A DNA stretch of 64,000 nucleotides, from assembly GCA_000431235.1 (NCBI GenBank), contig HF988712.1, positions 8,036 through 72,035 on the forward strand, in the 5' to 3' direction. A program made the translations under genes and the position numbers. The notes under the pieces are model-generated. The model saw only the letters and a program-made list of their open reading frames with translations, made no database searches and was not told where the DNA came from. How positions within the stretch are numbered: the stretch's first letter is position 1; each line of letters opens with the position of its first letter. The DNA comes from Coprobacillus sp. CAG:698. GTDB taxonomy: Bacteria > Bacillota_I > Bacilli_A > ML615J-28 > CAG-698. This document shows, in pieces, positions 62,856-64,000 of the stretch.

Positions 62856-63357
62856 CCATTAACGACAATAAATCGTCCTTAGTTATATCGCCACCATTAT
62901 TAAACTCCAAATCACATATTATTTCAATAAAATTATTGTCGCAGATATCCAACCTAAGATAGAAAGATGGTGCTGTCTTTGATAATGGTTTCTTCTTAAA
63001 CGAAAAAACCGGTAGATCAGTAGCATCTTGAATGAATGTTTCCCAATCCGTATAGCAATTCCAGACGACTAATTCATCAAAATCACTTCCAATAATCGAA
63101 AGTAAGGTTGAAATATCATCCACGTTTATCTTGATTGCATATTCATATCCATTTATGTTTTGCCATCCTTGAATATTGCTGTTTTGCAAATAGTCAATAA
63201 AATGCTCCTCCTTGTTTTTATCAACACCTAATATGCAAATGTAAACTTGTCGAATTTCGTATAAAAATAGTAGTGATTTAAGGCAGTCATTTTTTAACAA
63301 GTCAAATGAAAATTCAAATGAATTTACTTTTTTATTTATTACTTGCTTAATTTTCAT
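62848..63357 (-). CDS. Predicted immunity protein of the Rhs toxin
   Basis: A 169-aa soluble, rather acidic protein with alternating strands and helices; it contains DELVVWNCYTDWETFI and ends in an acidic helix. I do not recognise an immunity family. The case rests on position: it is directly after the C-terminal toxin end of the Rhs gene, on the same strand, and its ATG overlaps the Rhs stop by 4 bases (ATGA), the normal arrangement of toxin and immunity genes. Confidence 0.65.
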   Translation of the reverse strand: MKIKQVINKKVNSFEFSFDLLKNDCLKSLLFLYEIRQVYICILGVDKNKEEHFIDYLQNSNIQGWQNINGYEYAIKINVDDISTLLSIIGSDFDELVVWNCYTDWETFIQDATDLPVFSFKKKPLSKTAPSFYLRLDICDNNFIEIICDLEFNNGGDITKDDLLSLMEK

Positions 63358-64000
63358 CTAAATCCCCCTATTATTCCCGCCATTATTGTTCCCAGCGGAA
63401 TATGTTTCGCACCTGTAAACCATAAGTGCATATGCAAGAATGTTTTATTGCTTATATCAATCATATTCTTGCCTACTTTCAATACAGTTCCACCATATTC
63501 ATAGAACTTTTGACCTTTGTTTGCTATCTTTGCAATTTCATTCGCATTTCTCAATCTATTTGGCGTAAATATTTTTAAGAATCCCTGTTTACTAGTGTTT
63601 ATGCCTATTTTAGCTAAAGTCTTAAATCCTCCGCTCAAAATTTGTGCACCACCAGCAAAAATGCCACCCCACATAAATCCATCAACAGCTCCTTCAAGCA
63701 TTCCATTGATAGCGCCATCCCAAGTACCGGTTGTTAAACCACCCATAGCAAGACCTATGCCTGCACTGATAGCCGTACTTACCGCTACCGCCTTAGCGGA
63801 TGTTAAAAGTGCAGCTCCAAATGCAGCCATAAACCCTGCGCCTGTTCCCGCTGTTAATGCTGTAACTACCGCACCAACAATCACGACACCTATACCAATA
63901 AGCAATTTTCCCCACCAAGGTAATGGGCTACATCCGGATCCGTCGGAAAACATGACTGGATTGTTAACACAGTAACAATAAATATTCATTCCATTAATAC
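63354..64000 (-). CDS. C-terminal part of an Rhs-repeat polymorphic toxin, cut by the window edge
   Basis: The visible 215 residues begin at the end of the Rhs core: ...INGMNIYCYCVNNPVMFSDGSG, the typical core-closing N-x-Y-x-Y-x-x-N-N-P-V-x-x-x-D-x-x-G. A Gly/Ala-rich, membrane-like stretch follows (about 60 residues), then a variable C-terminal region: IFTPNRLRNANEIAKIA, GQKFYEYGGT and HMHLWFTGAKHIPLG near the end, which would be the toxin; I cannot assign its activity. The frame continues past position 64000; a Met at 63989 lies inside the core and is not the real start. Codon and base composition are clearly more GC-rich than the rest of the window, a sign of transfer. Confidence 0.85.
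   Translation of the reverse strand, partial: INGMNIYCYCVNNPVMFSDGSGCSPLPWWGKLLIGIGVVIVGAVVTALTAGTGAGFMAAFGAALLTSAKAVAVSTAISAGIGLAMGGLTTGTWDGAINGMLEGAVDGFMWGGIFAGGAQILSGGFKTLAKIGINTSKQGFLKIFTPNRLRNANEIAKIANKGQKFYEYGGTVLKVGKNMIDISNKTFLHMHLWFTGAKHIPLGTIMAGIIGGFR

Noticed and set aside
63517..63975. A 152-codon plus-strand frame.
   Set aside because: It is antisense to the Rhs C-terminus and is Pro/Ala-rich as expected for the complement of a Gly/Ala-rich gene.
1..64000. CRISPR array, tRNA or rRNA genes.
   Set aside because: No regularly spaced direct repeats and no cloverleaf or rRNA sequence were recognised on either strand.

Overview
This 64 kb window is very AT-rich bacterial DNA (roughly 27-30% GC by eye). 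It uses the standard genetic code: long housekeeping genes are uninterrupted, Trp is TGG and TGA works as a stop. Housekeeping proteins (long-form HPF, RF2, SecA, YitT, RecX, an ABC-F ATPase, DUF1189), Gram-positive style lipoproteins, YolD next to a Y-family polymerase, and strong AGGAG ribosome sites with extended -10 promoters point to a low-GC Bacilli/Mycoplasmatota-like gut anaerobe. The lineage is inferred from gene content only. No rRNA, tRNA, CRISPR array or intact insertion sequence was seen. Most genes lie on the minus strand.

Layout. 1-2.7 kb: partial gene, membrane protein, HAD phosphatase, lone pilin-like protein. 2.9-4.5 kb: YolD plus Y-family polymerase. 4.6-9.9 and 16.6-22.3 kb: four large secreted GHL10 (DUF187) glycoside-hydrolase-like paralogues in two tandem pairs; the second pair carries InlB-type repeats and a Gly-Cys/membrane/basic tail. 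Between the pairs: a PfkB kinase, RecX, YitT, RF2 and SecA. 22.4 kb: HPF. 23.1-29.9 kb: an exceptionally AT-rich peptide-modification cluster. 30-38.6 kb: LeuRS, DUF1189, uridine kinase, Ig-like lipoprotein, pseudouridine synthase and an EF-G-like GTPase. 38.8-49.0 kb: one compact operon (ABC-F, two TIM-barrel proteins, U32 protein, acyltransferase, zinc-ribbon membrane protein, ComEC-like metallo-hydrolase, tetraspan protein). 49.2-59.8 kb: GDPD, CHAP amidase, YdcF, isochorismatase-like hydrolase, a broken lipoprotein, amidohydrolase, TyrRS and an M16C peptidase. 59.9-61.9 kb (plus strand): a tetraspan protein and CCA-adding enzyme. 62-64 kb: two small membrane genes, then the end of an Rhs toxin with its immunity gene in visibly more GC-rich DNA.

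The most interesting region is 23.1-29.4 kb. It looks like an undescribed RiPP system: a six-cysteine precursor, PqqD-like leader-binding protein, radical SAM/SPASM maturase, HPr-kinase-like ATPase, S24/S26-type peptidase, nucleotidyltransferase, acyl-carrier-like protein, a BtrH-like protein and, last in the operon, a reverse transcriptase with the GxxxSQ and YMDD motifs of the diversity-generating-retroelement branch. Nearly every gene overlaps the next by a few bases, so they are probably made together. Two homopolymers sit at control points: T12 in the spacer of the predicted promoter and G7 at a frame break inside the first gene, which suggests phase-variable or frameshift-controlled expression.
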